Below, in pieces: positions 35,253-44,134 of a DNA stretch of 64,000 bases. The stretch spans positions 1 to 64,000 of the forward strand of contig NZ_FNNQ01000009.1 in the NCBI RefSeq assembly GCF_900106775.1, given 5' to 3'. Source of the stretch: Marininema mesophilum (GTDB lineage: Bacteria; Bacillota; Bacilli; Thermoactinomycetales; DSM-45169). The stretch's first letter is position 1. Each line of letters begins with the position of its first letter. Position numbers and translations under genes: made by a program. The notes beneath the pieces were generated by a model. The model did not search any database. It was not told where the DNA came from and saw nothing but the letters and a program-made list of their open reading frames with translations.

Positions 35253-35588
35253 ATGGCAGAACGTAGGCCCAAAAAGAAGTACCGTCTTCCGCCCCCTCCG
35301 GTTCCTACAGTACCACAACCCCGCCCCCCACAGATGCAACCCTTGCCTCAGCTACCCATTCAACCAATCCCCCAACCCATTCCCTATCCAGTACCGGTCC
35401 CATACCTGCATGAATACTGCTCAGTCGATCCTTGTCAACTCTGGGAAACCTATCAATCCAGCAAACATACAACCAAAATGTTAAAACGTCTACTCAGGCA
35501 CTGCCAGAGCTGTTGCCCACCATCACCCCCACCCTGTTGTGATGGTCCATGGTCTTCCCAAACAGACAATGAGGATGCACAGTCGTAA
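35253..35588 (+). CDS. Pro/Cys-rich protein, spore-coat-like
   Basis: A 111-residue low-complexity protein: basic start (AERRPKKKYRLPPPP), a proline-rich middle (PQLPIQPIPQPIPYPVPVPY) and a Cys-rich end (YCSVDPC, HCQSCCPP, PCCDG). It resembles small morphogenetic coat or crust proteins of Bacillales in composition but not in a named family. AGAGGAG stands upstream of ATG 35253. The possible sigma-K promoter supports late mother-cell expression. Function not known. Confidence 0.68.
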   Translation: MAERRPKKKYRLPPPPVPTVPQPRPPQMQPLPQLPIQPIPQPIPYPVPVPYLHEYCSVDPCQLWETYQSSKHTTKMLKRLLRHCQSCCPPSPPPCCDGPWSSQTDNEDAQS

Positions 35589-35590
35589 AA

Positions 35591-35614
35591 AAAGCGTCCC
35601 AAATGGGACGCTTT
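35591..35614. terminator. Terminator after the Pro/Cys-rich gene
   Basis: AAAGCGTCCC-AAAT-GGGACGCTTT, 10-bp perfect stem right after the stop codon, with A- and T-tracts. Confidence 0.8.
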
Positions 35615-35624
35615 AATATGGTCA

Positions 35625-35650
35625 TCTCCCTTGGATGCCAGCAAGGGAGA
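35625..35650. repeat. Hairpin of unknown role downstream of pycA
   Basis: TCTCCCTT-N10-AAGGGAGA forms an 8-bp stem without a T-run on either strand. It could stabilise the pycA mRNA end or be fortuitous. Confidence 0.4.
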
Positions 35651-35735
35651 GCAAGGAGTGATGCTAATAAACGTAAATCCCTGTACAAAGTATGCTTGTC
35701 AAACTCCCCATGACACCGACAAGCTTCCCGAAAAG

Positions 35736-38700
35736 TTATTTCTTAGGCTCCATCTCTATAAGGAGATCCTCCGCCTCAATTGAATCCCCTGCCTTTACAT
35801 AGACCGCCTTTACCATACCTGGGAAAGGTGCTTGTATAGTGGTTTCCATTTTCATCGCTTCAGTGACGATTAAATGCTCTCCTTTTTTCACTTCATCGCC
35901 AATTTCCACCATCACCTTAAGCACTTTCCCTGGCATCGATGCGCCGATCTCTCCTTCCGTGGACCGATCCGCCTTGCGCCGGATTTCTGAAGTGACTTCT
36001 GCGGCAAGATCTTGTACGCTCACTTCACGGGGCTGACCATTCATCTCAAAGTAGACGGTTCGCTTTCCATCCAAACCGAGGGCACCGATAGACATCAACT
36101 TCACCATGATCGTTTTTCCTTGCTCGATGGTAACTGCCACTTCCTCACCCAGACGCAACCCATAAAAGAAGGTCGGTGTATTTAATACGGATACTTCACC
36201 ATATTCTTGGGTGATCTTCTCCTTGTCTAAAAAGACTTGTGGGTACATGATATAGGACATCACGTCCTCATCCGTCACTGGACGACGGACTTTTTCTGAC
36301 AGCTCCTTCCCCACTTCATCAAAGTCCACAGCAGGTAGCAGTTTTCCGGGACGACAGGTGAAGGGCTCCCGTCCTTTAAGCACGATTTTTTGTAACTTCT
36401 CTGGGAACCCACCAGGCGGTTGTCCCAGATATCCTTGGAAGAATTGAACCACTGATTCAGGGAAATCAAGCCGCTCTCCCTGTTCATAGACATCCGTTTC
36501 ACTTAAGTTGTTGCGAACCATAAAGAGGGCCATATCCCCTACGACCTTTGAAGAGGGGGTTACCTTGATAATATTGCCAAACATACGATTGACCGTCGCA
36601 TAGGTCTCCCTTACCTGATCCCAACCAGCCTCCAGGCCAACACCCTTCGCCTGCTGATGAAGATTGGTATATTGTCCACCAGGCATCTCATGGAAATAGA
36701 CATCAGCGGTGGCGGAGCGGATGTCACTTTCAAATCCTGCATAATAACGGCGCACATCTTCCCAGTAGTCCGCCAATTTTTGCAAAGATACAGGGTCCAA
36801 TCTCGTCTCTCGCTCCACCCCTGCTAACGTAGCCACCAATCCATTTATGCTGGGTTGCGAAGTAAGACCTGACATGGAACTCAGTGCTCCATCGACGATA
36901 TCTACTCCTGCTTCGTAAGCCTTTAGCAGTGTGGCCAATTGGTTTCCACTGGTATCGTGGGTATGAAGATGAATGGGCAGACCCACCTCTTGCTTCAATG
37001 CCCGCACCAACTGATACGCAGCATAGGGTTTTAGCAAACCTGCCATATCTTTAATCGCGAGCATATGGGCACCCATCTTCTCCAATTCTTTGGCCAACTC
37101 CACATAATACTTCAAGGTATACTTATCCTGTTTGGGATCCATGATGTCCCCGGTATAACAAATCGTCGCCTCTGCCACTTTCCCAGACTTACGGACCGCA
37201 TCGATGGCAACTCCCATACCTTCTGTCCAGTTGAGGCTATCAAAGATACGGAAAACATCAATCCCTGCATCGGCGGACATTTGCACAAATCGCTGAATCA
37301 CATTATCCGGATAGTTGGTGTACCCAACCGCATTGGCGCCCCGAAGAAGCATCTGGAATAAAACATTCGGAATGCGTTCCCGTAGCAGGCGCACACGCTC
37401 CCAGGGATCCTCACTTAAAAAGCGTATGCTCGTATCAAAGGTGGCTCCACCCCACATCTCCAGCGAAAAGAGGTCGGAGGCTAATTTGCCAGTCGCCTCA
37501 GAAATTTGTAGTAGATCATGAGTACGGACTCGGGTAGCAAAAAGAGACTGGTGAGCATCTCGGAAAGTCGTATCGGTAAGAAGAAGTCGTTTCTCCTCAC
37601 GTACCCATTTCACCAATTCATCGGGGCCAAGCTTATCAAGAATTTGCTTAGTCCCATTGGGATAGGGTTGTTTTACCGAGGTGAGGGGAACTCGTGGAAC
37701 AGCAAAGTTGGGCTTTTTGTCCTGTGACAAACCAGGATGACCATTCACCACCGTCTGGGCGATATAAGTGAGGAGCTTCGTCCCGCGGTCTCTTTTCTTC
37801 GCATAGGTAAATAGCTCTTGTCGACTATCAATGAAGGAGGTGTCATACTCTCCACTAAGGAAGTCCGGATGCTGAACCACATTTTCCAGGAAGGGAATAT
37901 TCGTCTTTACCCCTCGAACTCGGAACTCCTTAAGGGTGCGAAGCATCTTACTAGATGCTTTATTAAAATTAAGCGCCCAGGAGGAGACTTTTACCAGTAA
38001 AGAGTCATAGTGGGGAGTTATATCCGCACCCGGATAAGCATTCCCCACATCCAGACGAATACCAAACCCTCCCCCAGAACGATACGCCAGCAGACGACCG
38101 GTATCCGGCGCAAAGTTTTGTGCGGGGTCTTCCGTCGTCACCCGACACTGAATTGCGTAACCATTGGTGGTGATCTTCTCTTGAGCAGGAATACCAATCT
38201 CCGGATCACTAAAGGCATAACCCTCTGCGATGCGAATCTGGGACTGCACAATGTCGATTCCCGTGATCAACTCTGTAATCGTGTGCTCCACCTGCACCCG
38301 AGGATTTACTTCAATAAAGTAAAACTGATAATCCGGCGTGACAAGAAACTCCACTGTCCCCGCGTTAACATAGTCTGTGCTCTTCATCAACTCAAGTGCC
38401 GCATCACAAATCCGATGACGTAAGTCATCTGGCAAAGAGACGCTCGGCGCTACCTCTACTACCTTTTGGTGTCGACGTTGAATAGAGCAATCCCGCTCAA
38501 AAAGATGAATCACCTCTCCTGTGTTATCCCCTAGGATCTGTACCTCAATATGCTTGGGTTGTTCCAAAAACTTTTCGATATACACCGCTGTATTCCCAAA
38601 AGCAGAACGCGCCTCCGAACGCGCCCGGTCCAGCGCCTCCTCCAGCTCTGCCTGATCACGAACAATCCGCATCCCACGCCCGCCACCACCTGACGCCGCT

Positions 38701-39182
38701 TTTATAATGATGGGATACCCATGTTCTCTTCCAAAGAGAATCGCCTCCTGCAAGGAAGCAATCGGTTCAGGCGTACCAGGTATCACTGGAATCCCCGCTT
38801 TAACCGCCGCAGCCCTGGCATCTACCTTATCCCCAAACATCTTAATATGTTTCGCAGATGGACCAATAAAGACAATATTCTCTTCCTCACAACGCCTTGC
38901 AAACTCCGCATTTTCAGATAATAGTCCATAGCCTGGATGAATCGCATCCACATCATTACGCTTAGCAACCTCGATGATTCCCTCAATGTCTAAATAAGCC
39001 TCAACCGGTCCCTTACCCTCACCAATCAAATAAGCCTCATCCGCTTTAAAACGATGGAGCGCCGTATGATCCTGCTCTGAGTACAAAGCAACCGTACGAA
39101 TACTCAGCTCCGTACACGCTCGAAATATACGAATGGCAATTTCCCCTCGGTTAGCCACAAGAATTTTATTAAATGTGCGCAT
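35736..39182 (-). CDS. pycA: Pyruvate carboxylase
   Basis: A 1148-residue biotin enzyme, the same length as B. subtilis PycA. Domains in order: biotin carboxylase (1-450; KAASGGGGRGMRIVRD ATP loop, EVNPRVQVEHT), carboxyltransferase (about 530-810; RDAHQSLFATRVRTHDLL, and LHTHDTSGNQ), the tetramerisation/allosteric region, and the biotinyl domain with AMKMETT. It makes oxaloacetate from pyruvate and bicarbonate to refill the citrate cycle. Start at 39182 is chosen by homology of MRTFNKILVANRGEIAIRIF; the RBS GGGGAG is 13 bases away. The frame is open up to 39269. Monocistronic. Confidence 0.96.
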   Translation of the reverse strand: MRTFNKILVANRGEIAIRIFRACTELSIRTVALYSEQDHTALHRFKADEAYLIGEGKGPVEAYLDIEGIIEVAKRNDVDAIHPGYGLLSENAEFARRCEEENIVFIGPSAKHIKMFGDKVDARAAAVKAGIPVIPGTPEPIASLQEAILFGREHGYPIIIKAASGGGGRGMRIVRDQAELEEALDRARSEARSAFGNTAVYIEKFLEQPKHIEVQILGDNTGEVIHLFERDCSIQRRHQKVVEVAPSVSLPDDLRHRICDAALELMKSTDYVNAGTVEFLVTPDYQFYFIEVNPRVQVEHTITELITGIDIVQSQIRIAEGYAFSDPEIGIPAQEKITTNGYAIQCRVTTEDPAQNFAPDTGRLLAYRSGGGFGIRLDVGNAYPGADITPHYDSLLVKVSSWALNFNKASSKMLRTLKEFRVRGVKTNIPFLENVVQHPDFLSGEYDTSFIDSRQELFTYAKKRDRGTKLLTYIAQTVVNGHPGLSQDKKPNFAVPRVPLTSVKQPYPNGTKQILDKLGPDELVKWVREEKRLLLTDTTFRDAHQSLFATRVRTHDLLQISEATGKLASDLFSLEMWGGATFDTSIRFLSEDPWERVRLLRERIPNVLFQMLLRGANAVGYTNYPDNVIQRFVQMSADAGIDVFRIFDSLNWTEGMGVAIDAVRKSGKVAEATICYTGDIMDPKQDKYTLKYYVELAKELEKMGAHMLAIKDMAGLLKPYAAYQLVRALKQEVGLPIHLHTHDTSGNQLATLLKAYEAGVDIVDGALSSMSGLTSQPSINGLVATLAGVERETRLDPVSLQKLADYWEDVRRYYAGFESDIRSATADVYFHEMPGGQYTNLHQQAKGVGLEAGWDQVRETYATVNRMFGNIIKVTPSSKVVGDMALFMVRNNLSETDVYEQGERLDFPESVVQFFQGYLGQPPGGFPEKLQKIVLKGREPFTCRPGKLLPAVDFDEVGKELSEKVRRPVTDEDVMSYIMYPQVFLDKEKITQEYGEVSVLNTPTFFYGLRLGEEVAVTIEQGKTIMVKLMSIGALGLDGKRTVYFEMNGQPREVSVQDLAAEVTSEIRRKADRSTEGEIGASMPGKVLKVMVEIGDEVKKGEHLIVTEAMKMETTIQAPFPGMVKAVYVKAGDSIEAEDLLIEMEPKK

Positions 39183-39591
39183 GGGTAACGTGTGTCTCCC
39201 CTCTGGTAGGTTAGATGATTTTTTCACCTCATTGGAAAGCTTGTCCGCTAGGAACGTAACTAAACGCAATATGCAAAATGAGTCCCTTTGATAATATGCA
39301 ACTTCTCCTGATCACCAATACTCTAGATTACTGCTACATCCTCTTTATTGTACTAAAGATTGATACAAAGACAAAAGCCCTCACAAGTATTCCCTTGTGA
39401 AGGCGATTGTAGGAAGGGTGTCAGTGGTGTTATAACGTCGAGGATTGTTATGTAGATATTTTTCATGACATTGAAAATGCTTTTCTGAGGGGAATAACCC
39501 CGCAAAATTTCAATATACCTTGCAACAAATAGAGTAAGCTTATGCACTGACTCTACCATAGGACCTGCCACTACCTCATCCCACCCATAAA
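39183..39591. other. Intergenic region between pycA and the Gfo/Idh gene
   Basis: About 400 bases with no supported gene; the open frame at 39353-39571 has no RBS. It holds a terminator at 39371-39404 and an AT-rich region before pycA that probably contains its promoter. Confidence 0.5.
39371..39404 (-). terminator. Terminator downstream of the Gfo/Idh gene
   Basis: Minus strand GCCTTCACAAG-GGAATA-CTTGTGAGGGC followed by TTTTGTCTTTG. Confidence 0.75.
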
Positions 39592-40632
39592 CTAGTTGCC
39601 TTGATTCAGCTTCACTACAGTTCCTTGCTGACTACTTTGTAAACAGGCCGTAATAATGCGAATCACATTTAGTGCTTCCTCACCAGTAACAGGTGGTCTG
39701 TCTTGTTTCATGATCGCATCTCGTACACCTTTATAATAGTTCTCATAACAACCTATTTCTGTCGGAATATGCTGTTCTTTCTCCTCTGTAGAAAGAATAG
39801 CATACCTATGCCTAGCATCTTCTCCATAACCTTCACTACCGGGTTTCATCCCTGCCTTAAGTTGCTCTTCTTGAGAGTCCATACCATATTTAACAATCGA
39901 ACCTTTTTCACCGTGAATGCTAAAATGAGGACCTGTATATTTAACATGGCTACTGCTATGAAGAATAACACGCATTTCTTCGTAATGGAGAATAATATGA
40001 AAGTAATCATCTATTTGTGATCCTGGGCGCTGATTGATAATATCTGCATAAACTGCTTCTGGTATTCCAAATAATTGTAACGCTTGATCAATAAGATGAG
40101 AGCCTAAATCAAACAATATTCCTGATCCTGGTAATTTTTGTTCTCGCCAACGATCACGCACCTGCGGGCGGAATCTATCATAATGCGTTTCATACGTATA
40201 AATTTTACCGATTTTATCCTCCTGTAATAGCTTTTGAATCGTTCTAAAATCGTTATCCCAGCGGCGGTTATGATATACGCTTAACATAACGTCATGCTGC
40301 TCTGCTAGTGCTATTAACTCGTCACCTTCTTCAACAGAAACAACAAAAGGCTTTTCAAGAACAACATGTTTACCATGAAGAATTGCCGTTTTTGCATATT
40401 CAAAGTGCGTTGTATTAGGAGATGTAATAATAATAATATCAATGTTACCTTTTTGAACAAGCTCATCCATTGTTGCTACAACTTCTATATGTGGAAATGA
40501 TCCTTTTACTTTCTCTTCTTGTGAAGAAACAATCGCGCGAATTTCGTAATCTTCGATTGTTTGTAGCAACGGTATATGGAAGGTTGTACTAGAAAAGCCG
40601 TAGCCTACAATACCAACACCTATTTTGTTCAT
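39592..40632 (-). CDS. Gfo/Idh/MocA family oxidoreductase
   Basis: A 346-residue NAD(P)-dependent oxidoreductase: Rossmann start IGVGIVGYGFSSTTFHIPLL, TSPNTTHFEYAKTAILHGKHVVLEKPF with the catalytic Lys of EKP, and a C-terminal alpha/beta domain (YETHYDRFRP, LFDLGSHLIDQALQLFG). Members act on sugars, inositols or related compounds; the substrate is unknown. Start at 40632 follows GGAGGG; a longer frame would overlap the VOC gene. 31 bases after the VOC gene, so the two may form a small operon. Confidence 0.92.
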   Translation of the reverse strand: MNKIGVGIVGYGFSSTTFHIPLLQTIEDYEIRAIVSSQEEKVKGSFPHIEVVATMDELVQKGNIDIIIITSPNTTHFEYAKTAILHGKHVVLEKPFVVSVEEGDELIALAEQHDVMLSVYHNRRWDNDFRTIQKLLQEDKIGKIYTYETHYDRFRPQVRDRWREQKLPGSGILFDLGSHLIDQALQLFGIPEAVYADIINQRPGSQIDDYFHIILHYEEMRVILHSSSHVKYTGPHFSIHGEKGSIVKYGMDSQEEQLKAGMKPGSEGYGEDARHRYAILSTEEKEQHIPTEIGCYENYYKGVRDAIMKQDRPPVTGEEALNVIRIITACLQSSQQGTVVKLNQGN

Positions 40633-40663
40633 AAAATCCCTCCAAAATATATGGAACCCAATT

Positions 40664-41047
40664 CTACTTCTGAGCAATCTGAATAAGGTTGCCGCATGTA
40701 TCGTCGAAGACAGCCAATGTGACTTCGCCCATCTCAGTCGGCTCCATAATAAACCTCACACCGTGCTTCATTAAGCGTTTGTACTCTTTGCGAACATCTG
40801 CAACGCCAAACATTGTTGCTGGGATGCCTTCGGCAAATAACTTCTTTTGAAACTCTTTTGCAGCCGGATGGTCATTCGGTTCGAGCAAAAGTTCAGTACC
40901 ACCTTGATCATCGGGAGAAACAAGCGTTATCCACCTAAATTCCCCTGCAGGAACATCCGCTTTTTTTATAAAGCCCAGGGTTTCTGAATAAAACTCCAGT
41001 GCTTTGTCTTGATCTTGTACAAATACACTAGTAATAATGATTTTCAT
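40664..41047 (-). CDS. VOC family protein (glyoxalase/PhnB-like)
   Basis: A 127-residue single VOC module of two beta-alpha-beta-beta-beta units: ITSVFVQDQDKALEFYSETLGF, then MFGVADVRKEYKRLMKHGVRFIMEPTEMGEVTLAVFDDTCGNLIQIAQK. Usual metal positions are only partly kept (Q at the end, no clear N-terminal His), so a metal-dependent activity is uncertain. AAAGGGGG is placed well before the ATG. Confidence 0.85.
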   Translation of the reverse strand: MKIIITSVFVQDQDKALEFYSETLGFIKKADVPAGEFRWITLVSPDDQGGTELLLEPNDHPAAKEFQKKLFAEGIPATMFGVADVRKEYKRLMKHGVRFIMEPTEMGEVTLAVFDDTCGNLIQIAQK

Positions 41048-41217
41048 CTGTTTTGCCCCCTTTCCTAAGACCTGCCATCACTTGCGTTGGTGTCTAGTAT
41101 ATCACCCTATCACCGAATCTGTTATCCATATCATGGTTATGTTGCCTTTAGGACGGAATGTGGAACAAGTAACAGATAGCATATTGGTGAACGACCGATA
41201 AGAACATCCACCCAGGG

Positions 41218-41500
41218 ATGAGATCGACGGGTTATGGAATCGGTGATTTACGATATGGAAAGGCGAAACCTCCCATCATCGAAAAAGAAGACGAGGTAGT
41301 TATTCGTGTAAAAGCAGCAGGCATTTGTGGGGCCGACCTCTCAAGGTACAGAAAGCTCGATCCCTATGTGGAGGGGATGGCATACGAAACAGCCGCATTG
41401 ATTGTGCCATCAGCCGTTTCCGTCCATGGTTTGTACCTGACCAACTTACGACCCAGTGGAAGCATGGCTGTGCTGGGATGTGGAAATGACCTACGCTTGA
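41218..41500 (+). pseudogene. Remnant of a zinc-dependent alcohol/polyol dehydrogenase
   Basis: The frame starts like a GatD/threonine-dehydrogenase-type enzyme (LRYGKAKPPIIEKEDEVVIRVKAAGICGADLSRY). Right after YVEGM it jumps to AYETAALIVPSAVSVHGLYLTNLRPSGSMAVLGCGN, which belongs just before the Rossmann fold. About 85 residues between (GHE zinc site and structural zinc loop) are missing, and everything after the first Gly of the nucleotide loop is lost; the frame then runs into unrelated sequence ending at 41565. No RBS is evident. An internal deletion plus truncation makes this a decayed gene. Confidence 0.8.
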
Positions 41501-41515
41501 CCCATCTGAGACTTA

Positions 41516-41556
41516 AAAACCTGATGAGTAATTTAACTCACCAGGTTTTATTTTTT
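41516..41556 (+). terminator. Terminator after the dehydrogenase remnant
   Basis: AAAACCTGATGAGT…AACTCACCAGGTTTT, followed by ATTTTTTC. Confidence 0.8.
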
Positions 41557-41658
41557 CTGTTCTGACTACATAAGAAGTCAGCGATGCATTGAAAAAAATA
41601 ACAACTTTCTCTCTCTGTAGCTGTACCTCTGCTAAATTTATATTTCCCATCACATTCT

Positions 41659-42417
41659 TCATACACGCTTTTTATACGTCCTCATGGCAAAGAAATAAGC
41701 CAAAAGCATAATCCCAATGCACCAGGCAAGAGCAACCCATATATCATTACCCACTGGTTGACCTGACAACAGCATACGAATTGATTCCACTATCGAGGTT
41801 ACCGGCTGATTTTCGGCAAAGGCACGAACTCCCGACGGCATCGATTCAGTCGGTACAAAAGCTGAGCTGATAAACGGCAGGAAGAGTAACGGATAGGAAA
41901 AGGCACTTGCACCATCTACCGATTTTGCTGATAGTCCAGCAATCGCCGCGATCCAAGTCAAGGCTAGAGTAAACAGCGCGAGTATACCGGCTACGGCGAG
42001 CCATGACAGTATTCCCGCCGACGAGCGGAATCCCATAATGAGCGCTACAAGAATAATCACGACAACAGAAATGGCGTTTGATACCAATGAGGTCAGAACG
42101 TGGCCCCACAACACAGTGGAACGTGCAATCGGCATGGAGTGGAACCGCTCAAATATGCCTCGTTGCATGTCCATAAATAGGCGGTAAGCCGTATAAGATA
42201 TACCGCTTGCAATAGCAATCAGCAGTATGCCGGGCATCAGGTAATTCACATAATTATCCGTACCAGTTTGAATGGCTCCACCAAATACATAGACGAACAA
42301 TAGCATAAACGCAATAGGCATGATGGTGACCGTAATGATGGTGTCTGGGCTTCGCAAAATATGGCGCATGGAACGTCCAAGCATAACGCCCATGTCGCTG
42401 AAAAAATGCTTATTCAT
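41659..42417 (-). CDS. ABC-2 type permease (DrrB-like exporter)
   Basis: A 252-residue membrane protein with six hydrophobic segments. The N-terminal half MLGRSMRHILRSPDTIITVTIMPIAFMLLFVYVFGG and GIFERFHSMPIARSTVLWG, and the late FISSAFVPTESMPSGVRAFAENQPVT, are typical of DrrB/daunorubicin-type exporters. Starts 2 bases after the ATPase stop codon, so the two are translationally coupled. Works with the fused ATPase upstream to export a drug-like or lipid substrate; the substrate is unknown. Confidence 0.9.
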   Translation of the reverse strand: MNKHFFSDMGVMLGRSMRHILRSPDTIITVTIMPIAFMLLFVYVFGGAIQTGTDNYVNYLMPGILLIAIASGISYTAYRLFMDMQRGIFERFHSMPIARSTVLWGHVLTSLVSNAISVVVIILVALIMGFRSSAGILSWLAVAGILALFTLALTWIAAIAGLSAKSVDGASAFSYPLLFLPFISSAFVPTESMPSGVRAFAENQPVTSIVESIRMLLSGQPVGNDIWVALAWCIGIMLLAYFFAMRTYKKRV

Positions 42418-42419
42418 TG

Positions 42420-44120
42420 TTACTTTTCCTCCTTTTTACTAATGATAGCGAGGAATATCTCCTCCAATGAAGGTTGTTTTTCCACATACTCCACCTTTGC
42501 GGGCGGGAACAGCTTTTTCAGTTCCTCAAGCGTACCATTGGCGATAATCCTACCCTCATGCAGAATGGCAATTCTATCAGCCAGCTGTTCAGCCTCTTCC
42601 AAATACTGCGTGGTCAGGAATACCGTCGTACCGCTGTCAACAAGTTCTTTGACTACCTTCCAAACCTCGATGCGCGCCTCAGGGTCAAGCCCGGAAGTTG
42701 GTTCATCGAGGAAAATGAGCTGCGGTTTTCCCACTAGGCTCATGGCGATGTCTAGCCTGCGGCGCATACCGCCTGAATAAGTAGACGTCCTGCGGTCAGC
42801 GGCATCACTTAAACCAAAGCGTTTCAGTAAATCATCCGCGACCTGGCGTGGATGATTAAGGTGTCGCAGCTTGGCAATCATGATTAGATTTTCCCGCCCG
42901 GTCAAAATCTCATCAACAGCAGCAAATTGCCCAGTTAGACTAATCGACTGCCGCACATTGTCGTCCTTTGATACAACATCGCATCCGTTTACGATAGCGG
43001 TTCCCCCGTCCGGTTTTAGCAGCGTGGTGAGAATTTTGACTACCGTTGTCTTACCCGCTCCATTGGAACCAAGCAGGGCGAAAATACTGCCCTTTTCCAC
43101 TTCAAAATCAACACTTTTTAAGACATGAAGATCCTTGTAAGACTTTCGCAAGCCTTTTACTTGAATGGGCTGATCTTGCATGTCCTTCTCCTCCGATATA
43201 ACAGTAACCTTTGATAAATCTGCTTCCATGCTTTTGAGAGCGGCATAAGTCAACTTATCCATCATTGCGCCGTCAAAGCAGATGGTTTTTATGGCACGGT
43301 GATATTTCTTAGACAAGGTATACCTCGAAATAAAAGTCACATTTTTGAGTGTTGCGCCTCTAAATGAAACTTCTTTTAGCGCTGCCTTGTCAAAATTGAC
43401 TCCAGTAAATGTCTGATTATCCAGACACAACCCTCGCAAATCAGAATATTTAAAGTCCACACCTTCAAAGATACAATTTTCAAAGATTGTTTTTTTAAGA
43501 TCGGTCATGGTCAGCTTCACATCGGTCAGTGTTACATCACTGAATTTTACTCCAATTAGCCCTGACATGCTAAGGTTGGTACGCACAAGGATTGATTTGT
43601 TAAAGCTTGCATCCGTAAGATCAGTAACGTAGAAATTGCAGCCGGTCAGATTTGCACTGTCAAAATTGGCTTCATGCACCTCACTTGCCTTAAATAAGCA
43701 GCCGGTCAGATTTGCACTGTCAAAATTGGCTTCACGCACATCGCTTGCCTTAAATAAGCTGCCAGTCAGGTCCGCGCCGGAAAAGTCGGAGCCCTGCAAT
43801 GCACTTGCCACAAATTTCTTTTTATGTGCTTTGACACCTATGAAGTCACTATCGGGTAAATCGCTCGCGATGAAGTTTGTTAGCACCTGACGCTCTAGTG
43901 AGCGGGAAAGGTTGGCAACCTCCTGTATCGTTTGTTCGATATCTCCGATGCTGTCAATGGTCATCTCAAAGGCTGTTTTATCGTCCTTGCCTTCATCCTT
44001 GAGTTCTCTGAACCGCTCCTGTAAATCGGCGAGTAGATCTGCCTTTAGTTCATCAACACTTTTTATCCCATCGTACGGTGCAAAAATGTTGTTCAAGTAT
44101 TGATTTAATTTCTCAATCAT
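42420..44120 (-). CDS. Pentapeptide-repeat/ABC ATPase fusion with permease-prefix-like domain
   Basis: A 566-residue fusion. Residues 1-70 form a helical domain (MIEKLNQYLNNIFAPYDGIK, ELKADLLADLQERFREL, TIDSIGDIEQTIQEV) like the prefix often found on PadR-linked permeases. Residues about 86-265 are pentapeptide repeats of A(D/N)(L/F)xx type (SDFSGADLTGSLFKASDV, ANFDSANLTG twice). The ABC domain spans about 318-566: GSNGAGKTT (351-359), YSGGMRRRLDIAMS, LIFLDEPTSGLDPEA. ABC part resembles DrrA. Start 44120 follows AAGGAG. It lies between padR and the permease gene, with 14 bases to padR. Pentapeptide helices can mimic DNA (gyrase protectors), but the role here is unknown. Confidence 0.88.
   Translation of the reverse strand: MIEKLNQYLNNIFAPYDGIKSVDELKADLLADLQERFRELKDEGKDDKTAFEMTIDSIGDIEQTIQEVANLSRSLERQVLTNFIASDLPDSDFIGVKAHKKKFVASALQGSDFSGADLTGSLFKASDVREANFDSANLTGCLFKASEVHEANFDSANLTGCNFYVTDLTDASFNKSILVRTNLSMSGLIGVKFSDVTLTDVKLTMTDLKKTIFENCIFEGVDFKYSDLRGLCLDNQTFTGVNFDKAALKEVSFRGATLKNVTFISRYTLSKKYHRAIKTICFDGAMMDKLTYAALKSMEADLSKVTVISEEKDMQDQPIQVKGLRKSYKDLHVLKSVDFEVEKGSIFALLGSNGAGKTTVVKILTTLLKPDGGTAIVNGCDVVSKDDNVRQSISLTGQFAAVDEILTGRENLIMIAKLRHLNHPRQVADDLLKRFGLSDAADRRTSTYSGGMRRRLDIAMSLVGKPQLIFLDEPTSGLDPEARIEVWKVVKELVDSGTTVFLTTQYLEEAEQLADRIAILHEGRIIANGTLEELKKLFPPAKVEYVEKQPSLEEIFLAIISKKEEK
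43638..43757 (-). repeat. Tandem 60-base duplication within the pentapeptide region
   Basis: Two 60-base units, 43638-43697 and 43698-43757, agree over their first 37 bases and nearly throughout, encoding the repeated 20-residue block (ANFDSANLTG…FKASxVxE). A third, more diverged copy follows. It indicates recent expansion of the beta-helix by slippage or unequal crossover. Confidence 0.85.
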
Positions 44121-44134
44121 AACATCACATCTCC

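Noticed and set aside
38010..38423. 137-residue open frame opposite pycA
   Set aside because: Antisense to the highly conserved biotin carboxylase domain; no RBS.
39353..39571. 72-residue frame downstream of the Gfo/Idh gene
   Set aside because: Lacks an RBS and includes the terminator hairpin.
43636..43890. Plus-strand frame over the pentapeptide repeats
   Set aside because: Repetitive shadow of the antisense repeats, not a gene.
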